Shown: positions 36,003 through 51,000, counted from the first letter of the stretch. The stretch is 64,000 bases of DNA from Nectonema munidae (GCA_030549495.1 JAUIRK010000142.1:818001-882000); one strand, 5' to 3'. Notes: generated by a model from the letters alone, not told the origin. Translations and numbers: made by a program.

Positions 36003-39000
36003 TTACAAGTATTTATTCGGAAGAAGAAGAACTGATGGCTGAATCATTTTTATCGTCTTCGAATTCTGGCAAATGACTTTTGAAAGAGTGATTTTCCTTA
36101 TTTCGTTCAGTTGTTCTAAATCCAACGAATTAAAGTAAAGATTTCAGGCTGGACCAATCAAAATAGATTAGGGATGCAAATTACATAGCCTCTTTGGAAA
36201 AACTTGAGAAGACATTTTAGCGCAGTAATACTCTTTTGACTTTTTGTGATACAATCTGCATCCTTACTTATGCCAGAGTTTCACAATCATCATATCAATA
36301 TTCTTCCATTTTAATTGGAATTAACTTTGGCGCATTGTATATTTTTTTTTTAGTTATATAATTCTTGTGAAATTTATGGTTTAATTTTCGTGCTTTCTTG
36401 TAACCCAAAAATGGAACAATTGATTGGTAAGCGAGAGTAATCATAAAGAAAAAATTTGTTTGATATTTTGTCAATCAAGTCATGATGTCTACTTTTCTCA
36501 AATTTGGATTTTGTCTAAACTCGACTTTGAAGCATTGTAAAATAGATATGAATTATTTAAATGCCTGCTTTTTAATTTAAAATTAAAAAAAAAATTAATT
36601 TTTTTTAAAGTTTAACTAAAATTGAAAAATTGCTAAATTAGCAAAGCACATGGAATTTAAACAAACTTAGCGGATAAATTTTGAATTTATTATCTTGGGA
36701 AAAGACAGTTGAAGTGTAATTTTGTGATTTTTTCGTTTGTAATTGATATTGGTAAAGGACATCAAAGTTCAATCAAAATGAAATGTTACATTCTTTCCTT
36801 TGCTAATGACAAAGAAGAATATAAGAACAGTAGTGTTTATCGCGTCTTTCTAAAATCCCTGCTTTTCTCAATTCACAAATCATTATCGTTCAAATTTTTT
36901 TTAAAAACTTTAGGAATCCCAGTGATTTCTTATTTTATATATGAAAGATTTCAAAGATCATAAAAGATCATTTATAAAAAAAACTTGAAACTTTTGAATT
37001 TAAGTTTTTTACATAAATAACTCATCTAATTTTGAATTTTACTATAAAAGTGTTTGACATAATTCCTCTGTGTAGGGCAGTTAAACTCGATAAAGTTAAT
37101 TTTTTTTCAACTAATGTTTTTAAGATTGGTTGAAGAAATAAAATGCGAAATGCCTTTATTTGTTTATTTTAAAAATTTTTTAATTTTTTTTTATAAAAAG
37201 TGAATATTTTTGAATTAGGTATATATATTATATATTTTTTTTTGACTATCTTGTTAAAAATTCTTTATATGGCATTTTTGTTACATTTTTTATATTTCTT
37301 TTAGTCCTTTCAACCTGAATTTTAACTATATAGACAAAATAGATGTCTTTTTTCATTTTTTTCAATGTAACTGATGCTGTCATTGAATACGCATTTTGAT
37401 TGAAAACATGAAACAAGTTTTTGTAGCTTGAAACTAAATGTCATTGAAAGGAATATGATAAAAAAAAAAAGAGTTGATAAGAGATAAAAAAATAATAATA
37501 TCAAAAAATGTCTAAAAAGACGAAGCGAAAGAAAAAAAGTACCTAGAGAAAATTGGTTTGGAGGGACGTTGTTTTCGTACCAGAATCGATCTCCGAATTT
37601 CAATTTTTGAAACTGAATGCCAAAAATGCAGTTCAATGTTGGTCCAAGGATCGAGCCAGCAGATTTTCTTTCCAGCATTCCACCCACGAACAAATCAATT
37701 TCTTCCACATTTCTGAAGAAAGAAGAAAAAAGTGCTCACTCTAACTAAAGGTTCTTTTTCTACCCCGCCCTACCATTTGAAAAATAGTGACGGTTTAGGG
37801 AGATTCTGGAAATAAAAAAATTTGATCTGTTTTTTGCATATATTAGCCTGTATTTATTATGAATATCACAGTATACAAAAAACGAAGTATATTGATCTAA
37901 AAAAAATTAAAGTATTTTGAAAAGCCCAAAAGTTGTGAAGCATGTTTTTGGGGAATCTACACTTTACGGCTTATATGCAAGACTTAGATTTTTTTGCAAG
38001 TTTTTCCAATAACAACTTTAAACCATTTAAGGCCAAGCAAAACAGACGATATCTAAAAAACGCAGACGATTTATATTCAAAGTCATTGAAAAAAGCAGAC
38101 GAATATGAAATTACTTATGCTCCAAAATAGGAACATTGGCCGTAAATGGGTTAAACCAACCTTTCAAATATAGAAACTAGAATTTCCTAAATTGCCTATA
38201 TAAGACGATTTATGGATTTTTATATATTATACCAAGAAAATTTCTCAACAGATTTTTTTTTATTTTTTTTTTCAAATAAAATCAAAAACAGAATTGATCA
38301 CTCCAACAACTGGATTTGGCCTTTGAGGCCATCAATTTTGAACAAGAATCGTCTAATTGTATAAGTAAAGAAGAAGATTTTAATTTCTCGAAAGTCATAT
38401 TAGTCCTCAAGGAAGTGAGATAGGAGTTATGTTAGTGAGACAAGAACTTACGCGTAAAGTTTTTGCAGGATCTCTACGTGCTCTTTGGAAATCAGGGAGT
38501 AAAGAGAGTGGAAGGAATGGTTGTGTCGGGGTTGCACGACATTGCAAATTTCGAGCCACTTCGAGTATCCTGGGATTCCATGATCCCTGCCTTCCTGAAT
38601 AATCGTGCTGATGATGTTGTAGCCAAGGGTTTCGTTCTCGTACTCCAGGTAATGCAGAATGATCTGACATTGAAAGAAAGAGTTAGATATGGGTTGGTGA
38701 AAATGGGGTTATGGTGGGATTGCTAAATTCGATCTGTAAGATTGACAATCATATACAGGAAAATTTTTATAAACAAATATGTCTGTCAAGCTCTATAAAT
38801 TTTTTTATAATGTAGCAAATCTTTAAGCAACCCTTTTGACTGTAAGGTAGAACCAATCAAATTCATTGATTATGCAATTAAGATAAAACTACTAGTGTAG
38901 CAAGAACACATATGTTTTGTCAAGCAGTCATAAAGATTTGCTCTTACCGATAACGTGAAACATTTCTATACTAAAACCTCACTGAAAGAAAGCAACACGG

Positions 39001-42000
39001 CATGTTTCGTTCTTCCGCCTAATTTTAAGTTTTCTATTTAGAATATTTTTTGGTGTAATTATTTCTTTACAGTAGTGAAATTTTGAATCTTAGATGAAAA
39101 ATTCATGATATTAAATTGATCATGCTGTATGAATAAAAATTTATGAAAAGCTTTTTCAATGCACAAAATTTTACTTTTTTTTTAATTTTACACACCTAAG
39201 ATATTTGTATGTCATATGCAAGCATGTTATTATGATTCAGAAATGAGAGCAACCTCGATGATTCAAGATTTATTTGGAGCAAAACAAGAAACAAGAACAT
39301 TTTTTAACAAGAAATACGTAGGTTCAAAAAATGCGACCAAATGATTCGGACTTTTTGGATTGTGAAAATTTTGATAAAATCACCTTATGTTTACTTACAC
39401 TCGAACGAAATTTTCAAAATGAATTTATAAGACAATTGAACATAATTTTCACAATTTTTTAAGTCTAGTCAATAAAAGTCAAATTTTTTCTCTAATTCTG
39501 AAAAACTTAGGGAGATTGATGACGAAATGATAAAATCACTTTTGAAAAAATTGAAAAAATCACTTTTGCCAGATACATCAAAATATACGATTTTGAAAGA
39601 TTTAGACACCCGTTTTTTCATGCTAGATTCTTAAATAATCTTTTAACTCGAAGACTGCACTAGGTACATTTCCATCCCTCCTAAGAACATTTTGAAAAAC
39701 TTTAAAGAAACACATTTTGGATAATTATTATGAGTTCAAAGTCAAAAATATATTTTTATTTTTTTATTATTTATTATTTTAAATTTTGTTTTTTTTTAAT
39801 TTTCTTTACTCCATTTTTAATTTATATTTATGTGTATTAATTCTTTATTTCAATTCTAAGGAAAGAATAATCTTCAATATTAATAGAGAACTGAACCCAA
39901 GAGGACCACATCAATATCCAATGTCCAACCGCTAGAATTGACTAAAGATGGAATGATAAAAATACAAAATTTGAAACCTGTTCACTAAAGAAGGTGTCCA
40001 AACCTCGGGAAGGTGTATACAACAAGCCTCTCATGATTGGATCAAAGTTTATTTTTTGAGAATTTGGATGATCTTCAAAGAGTTTGTCAAGAGAAAAGAA
40101 TTGATCTTTGAGTTGAATTGTCTCCATAACTTGGTTCGATGATGATAAAAGTGTCAAATTTCCCGTTAACAGCGTTAGAAAGAAAGGAACCAAGGAGGTG
40201 ACGAAAGCATTTATCACGCTACTGTTGATTCGCATCGAGTATCCTATAAAAACGAAAGTGTTGACGCACAAAACAGAAACAATTATACTAAGGGGTAAAT
40301 ACAAAAAACAGAATACATTCAAAGTATTTACTGAAAATTGAGAAATCATAGATAGCAAAAATGAAGACTAAAAAAGTCAAAAAATCTTTCCTCAATTTTC
40401 ACAATAATGAATATTGGAAAGAGAGTTAATAAAATAGTGTTTAAGAATGGAAGGATTGTTTTTTGTGAAATTCAAAACGAACTAATTAGCGAAGTGTCTA
40501 ATTGACTAATTAAATAACTGACTGACCTATCAAAGAACTCTCTAAACTAATTAGCTTCTCTAGAAAGAAAAAAATGTTTGGCAATCGACCATTGATGTTG
40601 TTTAAAATTTTGGGAATATTCTTTTTCAATTTCTATTGATCTTGAAAGTTTCAACAAAAATTAATTAAACTTTAATTGGTTGGAAATATTGTTTTATTCA
40701 ATCACAATAACATTGCTTGAAAGTAGATGGAATGCGTGTACTCGATCAAAGCCAGCAAAAAGATAAAAGAGGAATGAGACATGTCGAATAATAAAATGTT
40801 TTGTTCTACTGTCGGCAAATTCTTCTAGAAGAAATAACTCTTTGGAGATGTCTTGCAATGATTGAAAGAAATGAATTGGAGTTTCATGACAGTTTTAATT
40901 TTGAGGGCAAAGAATTGAAAATTATTTTGAAAGATTTTTTTATAATGCTACCTCTCTTTTCTGCAGAAATTTTTAAAGGCTTTTGAGTTTAGCCTTCCTT
41001 CTTCAAAGGCGAATCTCTTTAGAATTAATTTGATAATGAAAAAAAGCATTATCACGGGAGACAAAATCGTAATATTATATACATATATATATAATAGATA
41101 TCCCATTTTCAGTTCTATTTTGTCCCTTTTGCAATTATATTTTGTCCTTTTGCAATTCTCCGCTGACCTTTTTGGAAATTCTATTTCAATAAACACGTAC
41201 TATTTAGATAGAATTGGAAAAAGTCAAAATAGAATTGGAGGCTAAAATTTTCATTGATGCATCTTAAATCAAATCCATGTCAGAATGTAATTTTTGCGAC
41301 TCCAATTATTATTGCAATTTATTAGCAAATACTGCCTACATCTCTTAACCTTCAAATTAAAAACTATGGAATGAGTAGGACTAATTGTGAAGCTGCATCT
41401 CGTAAAAGGCGAGTACATTCAGTGCCGGATTAACATAATAGAAGATGTAGCAGCTGCTACAGGCCGCGCGCTTAGTTGAAAAAAATTTTTTTTTGACTTT
41501 TTTTTCTTGAATTTTGTGGTTTTTATCTTTTTTGTAGAATCTAGATCAATTTTATTTAAAAATTTTTACTTCCTGGCTATCATTTGTAGATTTAATCGAT
41601 CTGCTACAGGCCCCTAGACTTGGTAGATCGGGCACTGAGTACATTGCTTATAAACTAGATTTATATACAAAATTCATATCAATTGATCAAACTTATTCAT
41701 ATGGCGTATTAAAAGATCAATAAAGGTCTACATCATCTCATTCCTCTTCCCCTATATATACAACAAATGGGCACGCGTCTATCCCTTCTTCGTTCTTTCG
41801 TTCTAACCTGCTCTCGCTATTTCCCATATTTATAAGTAATTGCACGAGCAGCTGTTCTTTTCTAACTATAACTCCAACAGGCGCTTATCATTCGTCTTTT
41901 CTCTCTTTAATTATCTTGTTTCAAAAAATGAGACTTCAAAACTTTATTTACATTCATAAATTAAAATAACTGAACTTGTAACGCAAAAATGACAACAAAT

Positions 42001-45000
42001 AAAAGGAAAGTTAATTAACTAAATTTAACTAATTTCATTAATTAGTTAAAAATTATTTTTTTTTAATTTTTTTTTAATTAACTTTAATTTAATTTAACTT
42101 TAGTTAAATTTCAAAGCCTCGTCATAATTTCGATTGAATGCTTCTACTCAACCCACTTTGCTTTAATAAAAGGCTTAGTGCGTTGGGAAGGTGAAAAGAG
42201 AAAGAACCTTTGAAGAAAAAGTCGTTCTGAAGATGCAAGCCATACTTCTGTTGAAAGCTACCTCCGACAACTTTTGGAACTAGTTCGTTAAAGGTTATGT
42301 GCTGAATCATAGCTCCTTAAAATAAGAGAAAAGCGAATATAAAATAATTTAATGTTTGCTCACAATTTTCTTGCTCCTCTTCCAAAAGAAAAAGTTCATA
42401 TTTATGAAAACAAAAAGTTTACCTACATTTTCTATCCTCAGAAAAGAGCAATATTTCTTCCTATTTTATGAACTCCTTTTTTCTTTTAACAGTTTTATAA
42501 AAATTTGTCTACTCCTTCAAGCTTTTCTGTAATGGGTAACTTTTAATATTTTTTTAAAGATATACGGTTTTGGGGTTTTGCAATTATTATTAAGAGATGT
42601 TATTTGTCTGTTGCCTTTGCAGAAAAGGGTATTGCTATTCTAGTTTAATGTTTCTTTGAATTGTAACGATTTTCTGGTAGAAATTGTCAAAATAAGTCAG
42701 CCTCATAGCCTTAATTAATAATACTTTTGTCAACAAATGTTTTAAAATTCCTTTGCTATTGTTTTATTTCAAACACTGACTACTTCTCGATTCAAGCCTG
42801 AAGATTCTCTATTTTTTATTTTTTCTTCTACCATGTGTTCTTTTGAATCTGAGTAACTAAAACACATTAATGAAAAGTAAAGTAATAAGAACAAAGGAAG
42901 TAAGTAAGTAATTCTAGATTAAATGTGTTGTTTTTTAAATCAAGTTAAAAAAAGAAAAATCCCTTAAAAACTCAAATTGGAAAGAAATGATTGGCTGAAA
43001 AATAAACCAATGATTTTGCGAGCTTCTTGAAAGATGGTTTCGTCATTCCAATGAGGATTGAGGATGGAAAGATTGGATGCTATGCTGTTGTGCTCATTTA
43101 TCCAGATTTCGTGAAGGATTGAAGAGGCAAGATAGGTATATGGTCTTATGTCACCTACAATAAAATGGAAAAATGTTAGACCAATGAAAGTTTACTATTC
43201 CAGCCATATGTGCTAGTACCTCCTGAGGATGTTAAAAGTGTTTAGTAAACAAGTTTCAATTTTAAAAAGAGTGTAACAGTGTTTTTGGAGAACAAAGTTA
43301 ATTGAATGAAAAATCTATTTCTTTATCACCTAATGTTAAAAACTTTTCTCAAAATATAAAACAGCTTTTTGTTCAAGCGCTGTTGCAGAAAGTTTTTTTG
43401 TTATTGATTATCAGGTTAATTGGATGAAGACATTTTAAGAAGATTTGGCTTGAGAGTTAACTGAAATAATTCTTTAACAATTTGATTACCATTTTTATTT
43501 AAAAAAGAAATTTTTATCGTATTTTTGGATTATTTCTATCTTTGTTTCAAGAACTGTACAAGCGTATTTCTATTTATATATGCCATTTATACATTATACA
43601 AAATACTTGAAGGGAATTGATTGGATGATGCATTAGGATTTTTAGGTAAAATGTTTTAGGTTATAATCTTCCTTGAACCTTTGATAAAAATAAGTTTTCA
43701 AAAATTTTTAGATTCTCTACAATTTTCCAAAAACTAATTTTTTTTAATTATTAATACGAATAAATAAGATAGAATTGCCTTTTGTGTATACGAAAAAGTT
43801 GATATGTTTTTGAGTCAATTCAGTTCTATCATTTAATAGTATGGTATGCAGGCAAAGAAAGCCCTTTAAAATCAAGAATCTTTGAGACGAATTTGATATT
43901 TTTTTTTATTCCGGAAATAATTTGGGATAAATATATATTTAAAAAAAAGAAGAAATTTTAACTGTAACATGAAATTTTTTGCTTGTCCAAGATAAATGTA
44001 AAAACATGTACAACCAAATTCCATTATTTCGAGGGTGAGGGGACAGGCAAAGAAGTACTTGAGTAAAGCTGAAATTTTAAGTGCCATTTTCTAGATGAGG
44101 CCCAGAAATAGGGGAACAAAAAATTAGTAAGCTAAATAAAAAAAAAGAAAAAAAGCAAATATGTAAATAAATTCATTATTCAGAATATTTACAGACAACA
44201 AAATCTTCCATTACATTTTGTTTGCCAAATTTTTTAAAAGTTTTAGGAGGAAAAATTTTTTTTTACATTACTTCAAATTGAATTCAAAAAAATTATATTT
44301 AAAAAAGCTTTTAACTTTATAAAAATTGTAAAATAATTTTATTTAACAAAAATTGTTCATATAATTTAAAATTAAAAATATTCATAATAAAAATTGCAAC
44401 AAAGAAGTAAAATATATTTTTGATTACCTAAAAAAACACAACTGTTTCGCGAAAAGAAACAAAATTTTCTAAAGTGTAAAAGGGTAAGCAAGACTTATAC
44501 ACAAAATAGGAATTCTCTTGAATTGAAAAGCTTAAGAAACATTTTTGGTTAAAGAAATAACGGCGTTGAAACAAAAAATGGAAAAAGAAGTAATCAAGAG
44601 AATTTATGCATCACTAAGAAAGGCATAGATTCACTTTGAGATCACTTAATATTCCACTAATCCAATTTTGAGTAAAGGGTAGGCTTTATAAATATAAAGT
44701 AGATAGTAGGTGCTCAGGGTAGTAGTTTTGTTTTTGTGATGAAAAATAATATCTGAAAGCAAATCAGCATACCTCTTCTTTCTCCTTTCATGATGCCTGC
44801 TTTGATCTTTTCCCATTCGCTCAAAGTAAGAGTTTTCACTCTGCCTGCAAAAAATTACAAAATTGCTATGATTGGAGGAGAAGTAGAATCTCGGAGTGAT
44901 CTCAGAGATTCACTCCTTGAAACACATTACCTTGCGTGAAATTCCTTTTGGAATTGGCAATACTTATTGATTCTCCATAAATATTTGATGCGTCCAGATA

Positions 45001-48000
45001 TGAAGTTACCGCGTTTATCTGCTCTCTGTGCCCTAAATAAATGTTAACCCCGTTTATCTCAAAAATATGCAAATATGTTAATTAATTAGTTGTGAAATTA
45101 ACAGTGAATTAATTATCTAGATTTTTATTTCAAATAACTTTTATAAATTTATATTTAATAAAGCTTTCTAGAAATAGTGACATTTTTTGTGGTGATCGAT
45201 AAACTTCTACGATTTTTATGACCTAACCATTTTAAGTTCTAAATCGTCTTTCTTAAGTTCGATTTTGTACTTTTTAAATTGGTTCTCAGCTATCACAATG
45301 ATTTTTTGAAATTATATGCCCATATTTTAACTACAATCAAAAGAAGTAAAATTTTAATCGAATTGAAAAAATGAAAACAATTCAAATTAATAACGCAAAT
45401 ACAAAGTTTTTTGTATCTAACAATCTATGAAAATTCTTCAAAGATTTGAAAAAAAACTCAAAGCGAAAAACACCAGAAAAAAATAGATTAAAGTATTTTC
45501 TACAATTCCTTAAAATATTCTTCATATAAAATTTTAGCAAGTTTTTTAACATTTTCTGTAAATAAGAAAAATTTGGATAATGTTTGGTACAGGCTCAAAT
45601 AAAAAAAAAAGCATTTTATTAAAATAAAAAACAAAAAAAACGTAAAGATGTGTTGACAAAATAGTATGAAACGGAATTTAAGGATCAAATAGCAAGTGCT
45701 GTAGAGATTTCAAAAGATCACTTACTTTTTATAGCTGAGATCCAATTTAAAAACAATTTATGATTTAAAAAAGACAAAATAGAACTTTTTTATTTCAGTA
45801 TAAATGATAACGTGTGTATTTTATAACAAAATAAATTTTTTTATCTTAAAAATTAATTTTTTTCGAAAATCTTTCTTTCTTATTATTTTTGTTTTAATCA
45901 CATAAAAAATTTGATTATAAATCACTTTACAAAAATTTTTTTGATAAATTTTATTTAGCGTGTGTCTAAAAATAAAGTTGGACAACATTTTTCCAAAATA
46001 AAATTGATTTATAAATAAAAAAAAAAGTGAAAATAATAAAGCAATTTAAATTTCGCATAATTTAAAATGAAAAGATGATAAAAACTTTTGGAAAAATAAA
46101 TCATAAAATAAAAAATGTTTCAGAAGTTATAAAGCATAAGAAATATATAAAAATGGTAAAAGTTATTGGTCCATAAATTTTGTCAAAGATAAATTTGTCT
46201 GGCGGAGAATTTAACATCGATCAACTTACACTCAGCATTCAGAATGAATTAATATTAATTCAGTAAACAGCATTGATGACTTTAGAACAGGCTTGTAAAA
46301 AAAAATTTTAAACCTGATTATTTTTATATTCTGAAATTTTTTTTGAAATTTTTAAATTTATTAATTTTGTGTCAAAAAGATTTATCTTTCATGGACATCT
46401 AAGAGCAAGCGATTCACCAGTTAAATAAAATATCTTTGACTGGAAAATAGACTTTTCTCTTTCAAATATACCTCATGTCATTGCTCTTTTAATTTTTCCA
46501 CGCTTTTTGAACAATAATATAATTTTTTATTTAAAGGATTTTACTCCGTTTTTGACTCAATCTTAGTCAGCATTGAATTAGTTCTATATCTACCATTTTA
46601 CTCACTACTTTTGATAAATCGAAATTGTGATAAAGAAGTGCAAAATGCAAATACTGCCTGAAATTCTATGTTATTCGACAAAATTCTTCTTCTTCTTCTT
46701 CTTCATATATAAAAATATAGAGTGCTTATAAAAATCTAAATAAAAAAGTTATTTCCGCTAGATGGCGGGGAAAGAGCGTACCTAATCGGCAGAAGTAGGG
46801 AGAAGCAGGCGACGATCTAACATATGGTATGCACCATGAAGTTACATAAGGAGATTTATTGAGGATGGGATAGCATTCCGAATTTTCAATTGTGTAAAAC
46901 TTGATACAGCACAGACCAGATGACACTAAACATTTCAAAAAGGAAATCAGAATAGAGAGAAACCATTTCAATAAATAACTTTTATATTCACTATATGTTT
47001 TGTAAGAAAGCTTATAAGGCTTTTTTGATTTAAGTCAATAGAACTGGTCATTGCACCATGGTATAAAATTTTGGTAATTTGATGAACTAATTAATGAGCT
47101 CATTAATACTGTTCCTCCATAATTTGGGCTGCAAACATCCAAATAATTAAACTTCAAAATAAAAAAATTAAAACAAATTTGAAAAATGTTTTATTAGGAT
47201 ACTCTAACTATACATGTAAATTGAATTTTTAACTTAAATTAAATAAACATTTAAAAAGGCATTTATATTATAATATTTGCATTTTGATACTTAAGTTAAA
47301 TCATTTATAATTCATGCTTTCTTACTACTCATATATCTGAAATCTGAATATATATAATATCTGAATATCTTTTTTCTCTGCTCATTTGCACAGAAAAAGG
47401 TTTGAAAGTTGGAATAATAAAAAAATGAGTCAAGGTAGGAAAGCCCCTTTTACAGATAATTTTTTGAAAAATTATTTAAATTTTGAGAGAGAAATGAATA
47501 TTTCAAGGTAGGAAAATTAATCCACATTAGCAAAACTAGACAGACAGGATTTTTTATCCTCCACTCAAACTGAGGGCTTGACAATTCAATAAAACACAAG
47601 CGGCAAATTTCTAAAGCTTTACAATCCTTTTTTATACTGCTACAATATTCCACTTGTTCATTTTTTTCAGCTTGAACACCATTTTTAGGTTTTTGGATGC
47701 AGACATTTTGTATTTTAGTATATAAACTATAGTCCTTATTAACTTAAAAAGCTCATAATTATTAATATAATTACATTAAATGATAGCCATTATTTATATT
47801 TGTTCATTTATATAATATATCGTGTTAAAAAACTTTGCCCTACAAAGCCAGTTTTTTTTGGAAAAACCCAAAACTTAGCGGATTTGTAATAAAATTCTCA
47901 GTTTTTTCCACCACTTTTCATACTTGAGTTTATCAAATTTCTAGAGATTTTTAGCAAAATGTATTTGTTTTATAGGGGAGCATTGTAAAAATCAGAAATG

Positions 48001-51000
48001 GCGACGTTGTGTCTTTCTTCGTTTAAAATTAAGCGAATCTTCTTTGACATCTTTGATACTGAGAAAAATTAGAGCTGATCAAAGCTGTTTTCAGCGCTTT
48101 CCAAATAAACAATGAAAATATGCGTCATTTTTTTTATAAGATTATCTACAATAGTAAACACATTAATTGTTCGCCATCCTTGCTCTAGCTTGATCAACGT
48201 ATATTTAAGTGTATGCCTTATCTGATTCACGAAAACAAATATGGAAAAGTGTCTGATGTACAGTTTAGCACCTGAAATACTCAAATACTGTTTTGCCTAA
48301 AGATACGAAACGGTCAAATTGGCCTTTGAACATTACAAACATAAACTTATAATTTTTGGTTTAATTAAAATTAATCTAAATTACTAATTAATTAAAAAAA
48401 ATTTGTTCAAATTTAATATCGAAGAATTTTTTCAAAAAAATGTGACCGCACAATGAAGTATTTTTTAATTTTTTCAATGATTTGTAGGTGAGTACCGACC
48501 GAAAAAGGAATGTTGATCAAAGATATGAAAAATGTGACAAATTCATTCCATTAAGAGATCTAAATCTACAGAAATCGTGGCATCTGACTTGATCAAATAA
48601 ACCGAAAGACATTTGTCTGAAAGGACATTTGGCCGATATGTTTAGGAAAATTATTATTCAGCCAGATGCCCGTTTATTAAAATGATGTCCGTCGGCCAAA
48701 TGTCTATAGTCAAAATGTCCGTTCACGAATTGAAGGTCTTACTTTGTGACTTTGTCGTGAAAGCGATGTCCTGTTTCACAAATTCCATCCAATAGAAGAA
48801 GAGGGAGGAGAAAGAGTAGTCGTAGATCGAGTCGTTCATCTTGAAAAGAGATTCGGAAATTGTCGATGAGTCCACGCTCACTTTCCGAGGAATGCCGACT
48901 TCTAAAAAAAGTTAACGAAGTTTAGTCGTGCCAAAAACTTTTTTACCAGCCTTTATGAATTGTTCAAATATTTTTGGTAACTTTTTGAGAAGATATTTCT
49001 ATACTCAGTCATTGTTTCAAATTGATTCTTTAAATCTTTTTCCTTATCTTTATTCAGGTGAGTGAAGTGCCAACTTTCAGTGCGTCTTTTAAACGATTAT
49101 TTTTCATAGATTTGCAACAGTTGTTACAATTTTACGCAATCAATCAATCAATCAATCAATCGATGAGTTTAAAACAGTGATTTTAAACAAAAGTATAAAT
49201 TATTCAAGCATCAAAAATTTGACTAAAAAGCCATAAAATTTCTTTCAATTGGAAAAAAATATATAAAAATTAAAAAATGAAAATAGTTTTTTTTTCATTT
49301 TTGAGAGTTTTGCTTTTATCTTTGAATTTGTTTTTTGTGAAAGTTTGCGAAATATCTGAGAAAAAAGGAAAATGATTATAAACTAAATAAGTTTAAGCTC
49401 TAAAAAAATTTATAGTTTAAAACTTGAACAGGTTTTTTCAGCTTTCTCTACATTTTTTACAAATTTTTTGTTAAAGTAAGTTTGTAACTTTAGAAAAATT
49501 GGAAAAAATCATTCCTGTCTTAAATTTCGGAATTATATTTATTTTGATTCTTCAAATAACGGTATTCCAATGGTTAAGATCGTGAAATCTAAATTCTTTC
49601 CTTGGATCAGATATTGACAACTAAAAAATAAAACTAAAAACATAATTTTGCCTTTTCCATTAATCATATCGTTTTCTATTCCTTGCTTTTTAAGTAAATT
49701 GATTAAAAATTATATTATGCAATCAATGATAAGCTTAGATCAACGCTGCGCAAACTATGGGATGTTGTGATAAATTTAAAATGGGGCGTTTGAAATGTTA
49801 ATACTTTACACATCCACATATGGTGACTTACGCTTCACATAAAAAGAACTACAAATACAAGACCTATAAAGATATATTTTTGCATATGCTGACTCTCTCA
49901 GAAAATGAGTTTATGTCACACTTGAATATAATTAACTTTGATTTTCTGTATAACCGATTGAAAGCGGTTTAAATCTGGAGTTCGTCGAGAGATTCCTAAT
50001 ATTGTCAAAAAGTTTTATCAATAAAAATTGAGTTAAAACCAATATGTACACTTAAAAAATAATTGAAGCTAATCATTTGTATCATTTAATCTGACGGAAT
50101 TACCTCAGACACCACGAACAAATAAAGGTTTGCAGACAATTTTACATAATATGTCTCCTCACTATTAAATTTAGTGTTTCAATTTACTGTCTCAAATCTT
50201 TTATATAATTAATTAATCTTAATTAAAAAATTTTTACTTTTGGATCTAATAATGAATGATAGATAATTAAAATGAATATAAATTTTTAATGTGAAAACAA
50301 TATGAACTTGGGGCCATTTTTCCTTAGAAAAGAGGGGCAACAAATGCAGTTAAAAAAGCCAAACCCTAATGTCCTTTCTAGATACCAAATGTTTTCCGAT
50401 TTTCTAGGCCGAACATACGTTTGATACTTTTTAACCTTTCTTTTATGGCAATTTCTCAACAAATTTTTTTTATTGTTTTTAAGCGCATGTTTGAACATTT
50501 CAAAAAATTTTTAAAAGCACAAATTAAAAATTTATCAACAATTTTTATAATTTTATTTTTGTTTTTTTTTTAAACTCTAAACTTAAATTTTAAATATTTT
50601 TCTTTAAACGTTAATTTATAAACTCTTTTCACAGACATCATTCTAGTTTAAATATGCTGTACAAATGATTTGCTTAACTTTCAAAACTCTTTTTGATACC
50701 TCTTTATTTTAGCTATGATTCATCTTTATAAGATAAGTACTCGCAAACCTAATGATTATTTCAATAAAATTTCATTTGCAGTAAAATGAAAAGTGGAGGA
50801 AAAAAATCTACAACTTCAACATCAGATCTTGACATTAAAGGATGGGATCGCAAGTAGTTCTGAGAAAAATATACAAGAAGATGGAAATCCAAAAATACAT
50901 AATCCTGCAATAAAAAAATTACAAAGAAAAATGTCTTAATCTTCGTTTTTCATCCATCACAGTCAATGATGAAAAACTCTCGAATTGCGTAGTTTGTTCC

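Noticed and set aside
43008-43154. Claim that the catalytic Arg is lost in INEHNS
   Set aside because: The catalytic Arg of the family is in the GD-x-R motif, which is kept (GDIR). AREHNR to INEHNS is a loss of a conserved motif but not of that residue.
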